A stretch of DNA of 64,000 nucleotides from Geoalkalibacter halelectricus (GTDB lineage: Bacteria; Desulfobacterota; Desulfuromonadia; Desulfuromonadales; Geoalkalibacteraceae): contig NZ_CP092109.1 of NCBI RefSeq assembly GCF_025263685.1, forward strand, positions 3,659,001 through 3,723,000, given 5' to 3'. Under the pieces are notes generated by a model. That model did no database searches, had not been told where the DNA came from, and saw nothing but the letters and a program-made list of their open reading frames with translations. Position 1 is the first letter of the stretch. Each line of letters opens with the position of its first letter. Below, piece after piece: positions 16,212 through 23,505 of this stretch. The position numbers and the translations under genes were made by a program.

Positions 16212-17102
16212 CTACCAGCCCGTTTCCAGGGGCCTCAGGCTCCCCGCCTCGCGCACCGCCCGCCAGGGTTGTGGCTCGCCGCCCTCGCGAACGAAACTGC
16301 CCCGGATCTGCTCGCCGTCCAGGCGCCCCTCAAAAATCACCGGCTTGGCGTCCGCGCCGACACCCTCATCGAAGACCAGCATCAGACGATCTCCACGCAG
16401 GGCCGCCCAGCTCAGGCCGTGCACACCGTTCGCGCTGCGCAAAAATCCACTGACCTGCTGAAAGGTCTGCTCCAACTCCAGCTCGACGCCCTCGTCCTCA
16501 AACTGTTCGGGCATCTGCCAGCTCCAGCGGCCCGAGACGTTGGCGGGGATGACCCAGAAGAAGATGTCGTGGCGGCCGACGCGCGCTTCCTCGTCGGGAC
16601 GCCAATCCTCCATGTGAAAGGCGTGTGACACCACGCGCGTGCCGGGTCGCAATTGGCGAAACAGCTCGGGGCGCAAACGCAGGTTGAGATCGGGCAGCAG
16701 GTAGAGCGTGACGACGCCGGCCTCGCTGAAATCGATGCGAAACAAATCCTCCTCGACAAACCGCACCCGGTCGGCCACGCCCTCGCGTTGGGCGTTGCGC
16801 TCGCTCAAGCGGATCAACTGCGGGTCGATATCCACCCCCACGCCGCGTGCGCCGCGATCACGAGCGGCGCTGATGACGATGCGCCCGTCGCCGCTGCCCA
16901 GGTCATAGACCACATCCCCCGGCCCCACGTCGGCCAGGCGCAGCATCTCCTCCACCACCTCCGGAGGGGTGGGCACGTAGAGCACATCCGGCCAGATGTC
17001 CCAGGACGCCTCGGCGTTGCTCGACGAAGGGGTGCCGCACTGGACGGCCAGGGCAAGCAACAGCCCCAGGATCGACAGGGATGGAAAATGACGACGGTGC
17101 AT
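16212..17102 (-). CDS. Exported protein with SAM-dependent methyltransferase fold
   Basis: After a signal segment (FPSLSILGLLLALAVQC) comes a Rossmann methyltransferase domain. Motif I is VVYDLGSGDGRIVISAARDR, followed by GVGVDIDPQLIRLSERNA and VRFVEEDLF. The last 110 residues form a second, beta-rich domain without a familiar motif. Relatives are annotated as class I methyltransferases in Desulfuromonadia. An apparent export signal on a SAM enzyme is odd, because SAM is cytoplasmic; the segment may be an anchor with the domain inside. The ATG at 17102 follows GGAG by 8 bases. Confidence 0.7.
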   Translation of the reverse strand: MHRRHFPSLSILGLLLALAVQCGTPSSSNAEASWDIWPDVLYVPTPPEVVEEMLRLADVGPGDVVYDLGSGDGRIVISAARDRGARGVGVDIDPQLIRLSERNAQREGVADRVRFVEEDLFRIDFSEAGVVTLYLLPDLNLRLRPELFRQLRPGTRVVSHAFHMEDWRPDEEARVGRHDIFFWVIPANVSGRWSWQMPEQFEDEGVELELEQTFQQVSGFLRSANGVHGLSWAALRGDRLMLVFDEGVGADAKPVIFEGRLDGEQIRGSFVREGGEPQPWRAVREAGSLRPLETGW

Positions 17103-17161
17103 GAAATCAGCTCCCATGAGCAGCGATAAGCGCCCGATCGCGCAACCGCGGCCGCACGACG

Positions 17162-17195
17162 AAAAAAGGCGAGCCACCAATGGCTCGCCTTTTTT
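17162..17195 (-). terminator. Bidirectional intrinsic terminator
   Basis: AAAAAAGGCGAGCCA (17162-17176) pairs perfectly with TGGCTCGCCTTTTTT (17181-17195) around four bases. It ends the minus-strand DUF4168 transcript. Confidence 0.85.
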
Positions 17196-17230
17196 CGCGA
17201 TTTATGACCGGTTATGCCTAGCTATGAAGG

Positions 17231-17635
17231 CTAGTTGGCCATTTTTTCGGCGATCAATTGCTGAACCTTGGCCTGCAATTGCGGATCGGCGTTCATCTGA
17301 TTGGCGATGGCATTATAGGTCTGCACTTCCAGACCCTGCTCCTGAACGGATTGTACCATCTTTTCATTGACCCGCTCCTGAATTGCCATAGCCTCTTCCT
17401 GGTCCTGCACGCCATGGAGCTGCTCCGCGAACTCCTCCTGAATTTCGCTCAGGGCGATGGCGGCATCGGCGAATTGATCCAGGGTCTGGGCATCAAAATC
17501 CTGTCCTGCCGCCTGTTGAGCCGGCGCGGCGCCGTAGCCGGGCTGGGCCATTGCGGGAGTTGCGGCCAGGGCCAGGGACGCGATAAGAGCACCGGCAAAC
17601 AGAACCTTGCGGCTTTTTAGAATTGTTTTTTCCAT
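17231..17635 (-). CDS. Secreted DUF4168 protein, probable target of the adjacent two-component system
   Basis: A 134-residue protein with a Sec signal (KVLFAGALIASLALAATPAMA) and a mature part made of helical, Gln/Glu-rich sequence (LDQFADAAIALSEIQEEFAE, then the end VQQLIAEKMAN), the DUF4168 pattern. It is probably periplasmic. Biochemical function is unknown for the family. It is transcribed away from the histidine kinase/sigma-54 activator pair and has a near-consensus sigma-54 promoter. The layout is like zraP with zraSR in enterobacteria, where a helical periplasmic protein is induced by the system. It lacks the His-rich metal site of ZraP. Confidence 0.8.
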   Translation of the reverse strand: MEKTILKSRKVLFAGALIASLALAATPAMAQPGYGAAPAQQAAGQDFDAQTLDQFADAAIALSEIQEEFAEQLHGVQDQEEAMAIQERVNEKMVQSVQEQGLEVQTYNAIANQMNADPQLQAKVQQLIAEKMAN

Positions 17636-17762
17636 GCGGATGATCCTCCTCTGTTTCAGTTAGGGGTTGAGCAACTGCGCACGCGGCAACCCTGTGGTTA
17701 CCTGCGCCGTCGCTATTTTTTCACCATGACGAAATCGCCACGATGCTGCTGGCCCTCATAAG

Positions 17763-17779
17763 AGCAAAGCCCTTGCCAA
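17763..17779 (-). promoter_or_regulatory. Sigma-54 (RpoN) promoter of the DUF4168 gene
   Basis: On the minus strand the sequence is TTGGCAAGGGCTTTGCT, which has GG-N10-GC spacing. It matches the YTGGCACG-N4-TTGCW consensus at all but one fixed position. It would start transcription about 110-120 bases before the DUF4168 ATG at 17635. Confidence 0.8.
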
Positions 17780-17885
17780 CGCCCTGAAAAAAATTCGCAA
17801 AAAGCCATAAGCCACTGTTTTTTAATTCTTTTTTACACACAGATCAAAAGCCCGAGGTACGGTTGACGCAGCCGGATGTGTGTGC

Positions 17886-17908
17886 AAAAATGAGACATGT
17901 TCATTTTT
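17886..17908. promoter_or_regulatory. Inverted repeat, candidate enhancer site for the sigma-54 activator
   Basis: AAAAATGA (17886-17893) and TCATTTTT (17901-17908) are separated by seven bases. It lies about 110 bases upstream of the sigma-54 promoter at 17763-17779 and just before the histidine kinase start, where an NtrC-type activator would bind. Assignment is by position and symmetry only. Confidence 0.5.
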
Positions 17909-17923
17909 AGAGAGGATGACTAA

Positions 17924-19387
17924 ATGTTTTTCTGGCCACTGAAGCGCGGCTTGAGCCTGCGCATCTCGCTGCTGCTGTACCTGGTTTTTCCACTCATCGT
18001 CGTGCTGGCCGTCACGGGCTACTACAGCCTGCTCCGTCTTGAACAGCAGGTCGAAAAACGCATGCAGGAGGATATCGAACTCATCGCCCGCGCTATTCGC
18101 GGACCCCTGGAGCACTCTCTTGAACACGGGCGCGAAGGCGGTTTGGCTCAAACTCTTGCTTCGGCCTTTCGCATCGGGCGGGTCTACGGGGTTTATGTTT
18201 ACGACGCCCACGGCCGCAAAATCGCCTCCAGCGGGCCGCGCGAGCCCGAGGTGCACAGCCTGGAACTGGCTGAATTAGCGGCCAAGGGCGACCGCGTCGG
18301 CGGCTATCAGGACGCGCGCGGCGCGCAGATTTATTCCTATTTCGTCCCCCTGTCCGATTCGGTGGGCCGCAATACCGGGCTGTTGCAGCTCACCCGCGAA
18401 GGCCGCGATTTTCAACAGGATCTCTTACAGGTGCGCCACCAGGGCATCCTCCTGCTGAGCCTGCTGTCCGTGCTGCTGGTCGGCATGGTGCTTTTCGGCC
18501 ACCACCAGGTCATCGGGCGTAATCTGGGGTCGCTGGTCAAATCCATGGCCCGCATTGAAAAAGGGGATCGCTCGCACCGGGCCGCCGAGCGAGGCCCGCG
18601 CGAAATGCGCCATCTGGCCTTGGGCATGAATGCCATGCTCGACAGCATCGCCCGTTCGGAAAAAGAATTGGAGCAGCGCCGGCACCGCCAGATCGAGCTG
18701 GAGCAGCAGTTGCAGCAATCGCGCAAAATGGCCGCCATCGGCCAATTGGCCGCAGGCGTGGCCCACGAGCTGGGCACGCCCCTGAGCGTGGTCTCCGGCA
18801 AAGCTCAGCGCATGCTGCGCAACCCAGAGCTACCGAATTCCGTGGCCGAGGTCTTTGGTCAGATTCGCGATGCCGTTCAAAGAATGGAGCACATCGTACG
18901 CCAACTGCTCGATTTCGGTCGGGGCAACCCCCTGCGTTTAAACTCCACGCCCCTTGAATCCGTCGCGGAGTCCGCTGCCGCCATGGTGCAGGAAGAGGCT
19001 CATGCCAAGCGGGTTTCCCTGAGCCTGAATGGTCCGCGACCCTCGCCCAATGCATCCGTCGACCGGGTGCGCATGGAGCAGGCTTTGATAAACCTGCTGC
19101 GCAACGCCATTCAGGCCACCCACCACGGCGGCCGGGTCTGTTTGAGCTGGTTTGCCGAGGAGGATCGCCTGGGCTTTGCCGTCGCCGACGACGGCCCCGG
19201 CGTGCCGGAGGAGTTGCGTGATCGCCTCTTCGAGCCGTTCTTCACCACCAAGGCCGTCGGCGAGGGCACCGGCCTAGGCCTGTCCGTCGCCCAGGCGGCG
19301 GCCCGCGATCATGGCGGAACTCTCAATGTCGGCCGCGCGGAAATAGGTGGAGCGCTGTTTACGTTGACCTTGGAAAGCCGGGACTGA
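17924..19387 (+). CDS. Sensor histidine kinase (ZraS/NtrB-like)
   Basis: Membrane kinase of 487 residues. It has a first helix near 17-34, a periplasmic sensor region to about 170, a second helix near 173-192 and a HAMP-type linker. The phosphoacceptor domain has H281 in AAGVAHELGTPLSVV, and the ATPase domain has the N-box LINLLRNAIQAT, DDGPGVPEE, FFTTK and GTGLGLSV. HELGTP is typical of kinases paired with NtrC-type regulators. GAGAGGATGACTAAATG gives a good start. It is followed, after an inverted repeat, by its response regulator. Confidence 0.9.
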   Translation: MFFWPLKRGLSLRISLLLYLVFPLIVVLAVTGYYSLLRLEQQVEKRMQEDIELIARAIRGPLEHSLEHGREGGLAQTLASAFRIGRVYGVYVYDAHGRKIASSGPREPEVHSLELAELAAKGDRVGGYQDARGAQIYSYFVPLSDSVGRNTGLLQLTREGRDFQQDLLQVRHQGILLLSLLSVLLVGMVLFGHHQVIGRNLGSLVKSMARIEKGDRSHRAAERGPREMRHLALGMNAMLDSIARSEKELEQRRHRQIELEQQLQQSRKMAAIGQLAAGVAHELGTPLSVVSGKAQRMLRNPELPNSVAEVFGQIRDAVQRMEHIVRQLLDFGRGNPLRLNSTPLESVAESAAAMVQEEAHAKRVSLSLNGPRPSPNASVDRVRMEQALINLLRNAIQATHHGGRVCLSWFAEEDRLGFAVADDGPGVPEELRDRLFEPFFTTKAVGEGTGLGLSVAQAAARDHGGTLNVGRAEIGGALFTLTLESRD

Positions 19388-19425
19388 TGGAGGAAAAAAG
19401 GGAAGCGGCTTGTATCAAATCACCC

Positions 19426-19538
19426 GGTTTGGGCTCGCAGCCCCCATGGCGAGGGTGTCTGGCGCCAGGGATGGCGCCGGCCAAGCGGGCAGGGACGGCG
19501 AAAAACGCCCCTCGCCATGGGGGTTGCGAGCCCAAACC
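19426..19538. repeat. Long inverted repeat between kinase and regulator genes
   Basis: The 28-base arm at 19426-19453 (beginning GGTTTGGGCTCGCAGCCCCC) and the arm at 19511-19538 (ending GTTGCGAGCCCAAACC) are complementary with one mismatch. The 57-base centre contains a smaller palindrome, TGGCGCCAGGGATGGCGCC. It could form a large hairpin in the transcript or be a small non-autonomous element. Confidence 0.8.
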
Positions 19539-19607
19539 GCACAGTTAAAACGGTTTTCTTGGATTCATTCTGGTGTCTTGGTGTATAGCAGCAGGGAGTA
19601 AGGCTAC

Positions 19608-21011
19608 ATGAAGAAAAAAACCCAAGAATCCAGCGCGCCACGCGAAAAGGTCCTGGTCGTCGAGGACGATACGGCGCTGCGCGGCCTCCTGGAAGAAGAG
19701 ATGCGCGACGCCGGATTGCGAGTACGCACAGCAGCCGATGCCGCGGCGGCCTGGTCGTTGGTCGAGCGCTGGTCGCCCGATCTGGTGGTCAGCGATCTGC
19801 GCCTGCCGGGGGCCGACGGTCTGGACCTGCTCGCCCGGGTGCGCGAACTGCCCCTGCCGCCGGGCTTTCTCATCATGACCGCCTTCGGCACCGTCTCCCA
19901 GGCGGTTGAAGCCCTCAAGCAGGGCGCCGACGACTTTCTCACCAAGCCTCTGGATCTCGACCACCTGCTGCTCTGCACCCGGCGCATCCTCGAAAACCGC
20001 CGCCTGCGCAAGGACGTGCAGCGCTTTCGTGAAGCCCTCGGCGACGCCGATTTTCACGGCATTATCGGGCGCAGCAGCGTCATGACCGGGCTATTCGCCA
20101 CCCTCAAGCAGATCGCCGCGGCGGCCGGGCCGGTTCTGATCACCGGTGAAAGCGGAGTCGGCAAGGATCTGGTGGCCCGCGCCCTGCACCTGGAGAGTCC
20201 GCGCAAGGAGCAACCCTTTATCGCCGTCAACTGCGCTGGAATTCCCGCCGAGCTTCTGGAGAGTGAGTTTTTCGGCCACGCCGCGGGCGCCTTCACCGGC
20301 GCCGGCCAGTCCCGCAAGGGCCTGTTCGCCGAGGCCCGGGGCGGCAGCCTGCTTCTCGACGAAATCGCCGAAATGCCCATCGAGTTGCAAGCCAAATTGC
20401 TGCGCATCCTGCAGGACGGCAAGGTGCGCCCCGTGGGAGCCAACCGCGAGACCCAGATCGATGTGCGCATCATCGCCGCCACCAACCGCAACCTGGAGGA
20501 GCAGGTTCGTCAGGGGCGTTTTCGCGAGGATCTGTACTTTCGCCTGGAAACCTTCGGGCTGCACGTTCCGCCCCTGCGCGAGCGCGGCGATGATCTCGAC
20601 CTGCTGGCCGCGCGCTTCGTCGACACCCTGAGCGTGCAGATGGAGCGCGAGGTGCGCGGCCTTTCCGACGAGGCCATCAACCTGATGCGCACCTACCCCT
20701 TTCCCGGCAACGTGCGCGAATTGCGCAACGCCATCGAACGGGCGGTGGCCTTCTGCAACGGCCGCGAGATCGCGCCCGCCCACCTGCCCGAACGCATCCG
20801 CAAGCACCGGGCCGGCGCCAATCCCCTGGTGGGCGAGGCCCTGCTGACCCAACTGCTTGCAGATTCCGACTTGCCGAGCTTGGAAGAATTGTCCAACCGC
20901 TATGTGGCCCATGTCCTGGAGCGGCTGGGCGGCAACAAGCGCCGCGCCGCCCAGATCCTCGACATCAGCCGCGCCACTCTTTATCGACGGCTGGGGTTGA
21001 ATGGGGAATAG
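19608..21011 (+). CDS. Sigma-54-dependent response regulator (NtrC/ZraR family)
   Basis: A 467-residue regulator. The receiver domain has phosphoacceptor D63 (VVSDLRLPGADG). The AAA+ sigma-54 interaction domain has Walker A GESGVGKD at 180-187 and GAFTGA at 227-232, the loop that contacts sigma-54. The C-terminal Fis-type helix-turn-helix is LGGNKRRAAQILDISRATLY. It should activate sigma-54 promoters when phosphorylated by the upstream kinase; the one visible candidate is upstream of the DUF4168 gene. The ATG at 19608 begins MKKKTQESSAPREKVLVVED. Confidence 0.93.
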   Translation: MKKKTQESSAPREKVLVVEDDTALRGLLEEEMRDAGLRVRTAADAAAAWSLVERWSPDLVVSDLRLPGADGLDLLARVRELPLPPGFLIMTAFGTVSQAVEALKQGADDFLTKPLDLDHLLLCTRRILENRRLRKDVQRFREALGDADFHGIIGRSSVMTGLFATLKQIAAAAGPVLITGESGVGKDLVARALHLESPRKEQPFIAVNCAGIPAELLESEFFGHAAGAFTGAGQSRKGLFAEARGGSLLLDEIAEMPIELQAKLLRILQDGKVRPVGANRETQIDVRIIAATNRNLEEQVRQGRFREDLYFRLETFGLHVPPLRERGDDLDLLAARFVDTLSVQMEREVRGLSDEAINLMRTYPFPGNVRELRNAIERAVAFCNGREIAPAHLPERIRKHRAGANPLVGEALLTQLLADSDLPSLEELSNRYVAHVLERLGGNKRRAAQILDISRATLYRRLGLNGE

Positions 21012-21527
21012 CGCCGCGGCGCGGATTCAAGCCCGCGCATCAGGCCCCGACAGTGAAGTTTTTCTTAAGCATTAAACGGCGATGCGGTCAACCCTCATGA
21101 TTGTTTTACCTTCTCCGCGTTCTCGTCCAACCTCTTTTTGCGCTGCTCCCCCCTTTTATCGTCCCAGCGGGTGACGGCGCCGTGTCGGCACATAATTTTT
21201 TCGGCTCTCGAGGCATTCTCGGGAGATGCCTTCACGGTGTGGTGGATGCCTCCCTGGTGAACTCCTGCCAAACCAACACCGCCCTGCTATATTCCAAGCC
21301 CCAATTTGTGCCCCTAGGAAGCTGCCGGACTATCCATGAGCCGGCTGCTAATCCGGCTGTTTGGCCCGGATAGTCCGACGGCCTCCTAGGAGTTTCTTGA
21401 CAAACTCCAGGCCAACGGTAGGTTTTACCCTGGAGTGGCGCGGCAGGTTTTTTACCCGGGTGCAGGGATCGTGGCGAAAAAAAAGGGCGCTTCCTTGTAA
21501 TTGCGGATGAGAAAGGATTGAATCTGA
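21012..21527. other. Intergenic with hairpin repeat C and a possible promoter
   Basis: It holds repeat copy C (21313-21390) and TTGACA at 21397-21402 with a weak -10 (TAGGTT, 21419-21424) that could drive the downstream reductase gene. No coding region is supported. Confidence 0.45.
21313..21390. repeat. Hairpin repeat, copy C
   Basis: CTAGGAAGCTGCCGGACTAT and its complement ATAGTCCGACGGCCTCCTAG flank a loop nearly identical to copy B (ATGAGCCGGCTGCTAATCCG, then GCTGTTTGGCCC). The arms show compensating and non-compensating changes relative to B. Confidence 0.85.
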
Positions 21528-22853
21528 GTGAACCAAGTAAACAGAATGATCTCCGGTTTTTTCTGGATAGCCCTTTTCCTGGCGGTGGTGCTGCTGCCGG
21601 TGTGCCTGCTGCTGGTCGCGCCCACACCCTCTGGTCGTCCTTTCTGGCTTGAGTTCTCCCTCGCTCTCGGCTTTTTCGGCATGACCCAGATCGCCGTGCA
21701 GTTTGTGCTGATTGCCCGATTTAAATCACTTACCGCACCTTACGGCATCGATGTGATTCTGCAACTTCACCGTCATCTCGCGTTGGTCGCACTGGCCGTC
21801 ATTCTGCTTCATCCCCTGATTATCCTGATCGACAATCCTTCACGACTGAAACTTCTCAATCCCCTGTCAGGCAATTGGGCAAGCCGCTTCGCGCTGGTGA
21901 GCGTATTGTGCCTTCTGATCCTTGCCGGCACCTCCCTGTTTCGCGAGAAATTAAAGCTGAACTATGAATACTGGCGTTTTTCCCACCTGGTGTTTGCCGT
22001 TCTTGCCATTGTTTCTGCGCAACTGCATGTCTTCCTCGCCGGTCTTTACACCAACTCCTGGTGGAAGCAGGCGATCTGGATAACTGCAACATCGGCCATG
22101 CTGGCCCTGGTGCTGCACCTGCGCCTGATCAAACCTGCGTGGCAGCGCGGCAGGCAACCATGGCACATAAGCGAGGTCCGCCCCGAGCGCGGCGAGACCT
22201 GGACCCTGGTCTTGGAGGCGGACAGGCACGCGGGAATGGAATTTCTTCCCGGCCAATTCGCCTGGCTCAAACTCGGAGGAGCCTTCACCCTCAAGGAACA
22301 TCCCTTCAGCTTCAGTTCCAGCGCCGGCTCCCGCACACGCCTGGAATTCGGCATCAAAGCGCTGGGCGACTTCACCAGCACCATCAAGGACGTAGAGCCC
22401 GGCACGGCGGCGTATCTCGATGGCCCGCACGGCGCTTTCTGCATCGACCGCTATCCGGCGGTCGGTTATGTGTTCATCGCCGGCGGCATCGGAATCACTC
22501 CCATGCTGTCTTTTCTGCGCAGCATGGCCGACCGCAAGGATCCCCGCCCAATCCTGCTCTTCTACGCCGACCGGAATTGGGAGGATCTGGCCTTTCGCGA
22601 AGAACTCGAGCTGCTCAAAAATCGGCTCGACCTCAATCTGGTCTTTGTGCTTGAGGAGCCGCCGGATGACTGGCAGGGGGAACAGGGCAAGATCAACTCT
22701 GAAATTCTTGAGCGACACCTGCCCGAGGAGCTGATTCACCGCAACTTCTTCGTTTGCGGCCCGGCACCGATGATGAATGCGGTGCAAGACGCCCTTTTAG
22801 AATTCGGAGTCAGCAAGACATCCATTCATCTTGAACGCTTCAATCTGGCCTGA
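21528..22853 (+). CDS. Ferric-reductase-like transmembrane flavocytochrome (FRE/NOX type)
   Basis: The N-terminal half has about six helices with histidines at haem-like positions (ILQLHRHLALVALAVILLHP; RFSHLVFAVLAIVSAQLHV), as in ferric-reductase/NADPH-oxidase membrane domains. The C-terminal half is an FAD/NAD(P) oxidoreductase: EHPFSFSS for FAD, FIAGGIGITPMLSFLRS and FFVCGPAPMMNAVQDALLE for the nucleotide. It moves electrons from NAD(P)H across the membrane; the acceptor is unknown. The cytochrome c gene 25 bases downstream is the likely partner. Start GTG 21528 with GAAAGGA; ATG 21546 is an alternative. Confidence 0.85.
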   Translation: MNQVNRMISGFFWIALFLAVVLLPVCLLLVAPTPSGRPFWLEFSLALGFFGMTQIAVQFVLIARFKSLTAPYGIDVILQLHRHLALVALAVILLHPLIILIDNPSRLKLLNPLSGNWASRFALVSVLCLLILAGTSLFREKLKLNYEYWRFSHLVFAVLAIVSAQLHVFLAGLYTNSWWKQAIWITATSAMLALVLHLRLIKPAWQRGRQPWHISEVRPERGETWTLVLEADRHAGMEFLPGQFAWLKLGGAFTLKEHPFSFSSSAGSRTRLEFGIKALGDFTSTIKDVEPGTAAYLDGPHGAFCIDRYPAVGYVFIAGGIGITPMLSFLRSMADRKDPRPILLFYADRNWEDLAFREELELLKNRLDLNLVFVLEEPPDDWQGEQGKINSEILERHLPEELIHRNFFVCGPAPMMNAVQDALLEFGVSKTSIHLERFNLA

Positions 22854-22878
22854 TCAGGGAAAGGGTGAAATCCTAACC

Positions 22879-23427
22879 ATGCGGCACCTTCTGACCCACA
22901 TTGCCATTTTCACGATTGCGCTGTTTCTAATCGCCGCGGCGGCCCTGTTCGGCTGGAGCCGCTCCGCGCAATTGGTCATTACCGATGAGGCAACCGTTCT
23001 CGCCGGATTCGAGCCTATGCCTGAGGAGGAATTTAACTGGACGCAACTGGGAGCAAAAGCCTATCTGCGCAACTGCGCCAATTGCCATGGAAGAGAGGGG
23101 GAAGGGTGGGATCAGTATCCCGCACTGGGCCACACCGCGCCACTTTTTGAGTCTCCCGGCGGCCGGGACTATATCATCGATGTGCACCTCTACGGGCTCA
23201 CCGGCGACCGCTGGGGCGTACCTATGCCGCCCATGGGCCATATCCACGACATCGAAATGGCGGCAGTGATCAACCACGTCCTGACGAATTTCGGCAACGA
23301 AGCGCTGCTCGACGAAGATGCCGAGCTCTACGCACCCGAGGATATCGGGCCAAGGCGGGGACAGGACCTGTCGCCCGCGCAGGTCAATGAGCGGCGCTTG
23401 GAAGTGATGGGGGTCGAGGAGGAATGA
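22879..23427 (+). CDS. Membrane-anchored c-type cytochrome
   Basis: An N-terminal helix (IAIFTIALFLIAAAALFGWS) is followed by a periplasmic domain with one haem c motif, CANCH, and Met ligands likely in GVPMPPMG. It is a mono-haem class I cytochrome of 182 residues. It follows the flavocytochrome gene closely, so it may take electrons from it. I chose ATG 22879 (MRHLLTHIAIF); an in-frame ATG at 22831 would overlap the upstream gene and add no family sequence. Confidence 0.85.
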   Translation: MRHLLTHIAIFTIALFLIAAAALFGWSRSAQLVITDEATVLAGFEPMPEEEFNWTQLGAKAYLRNCANCHGREGEGWDQYPALGHTAPLFESPGGRDYIIDVHLYGLTGDRWGVPMPPMGHIHDIEMAAVINHVLTNFGNEALLDEDAELYAPEDIGPRRGQDLSPAQVNERRLEVMGVEEE

Positions 23428-23505
23428 ATACCGGCCGCTCCGCGCCACTATTTATCCGCACCTGGGATTGAAGGGAGGAATAATTTACAGCGGCGCGGCG
23501 TGGAT

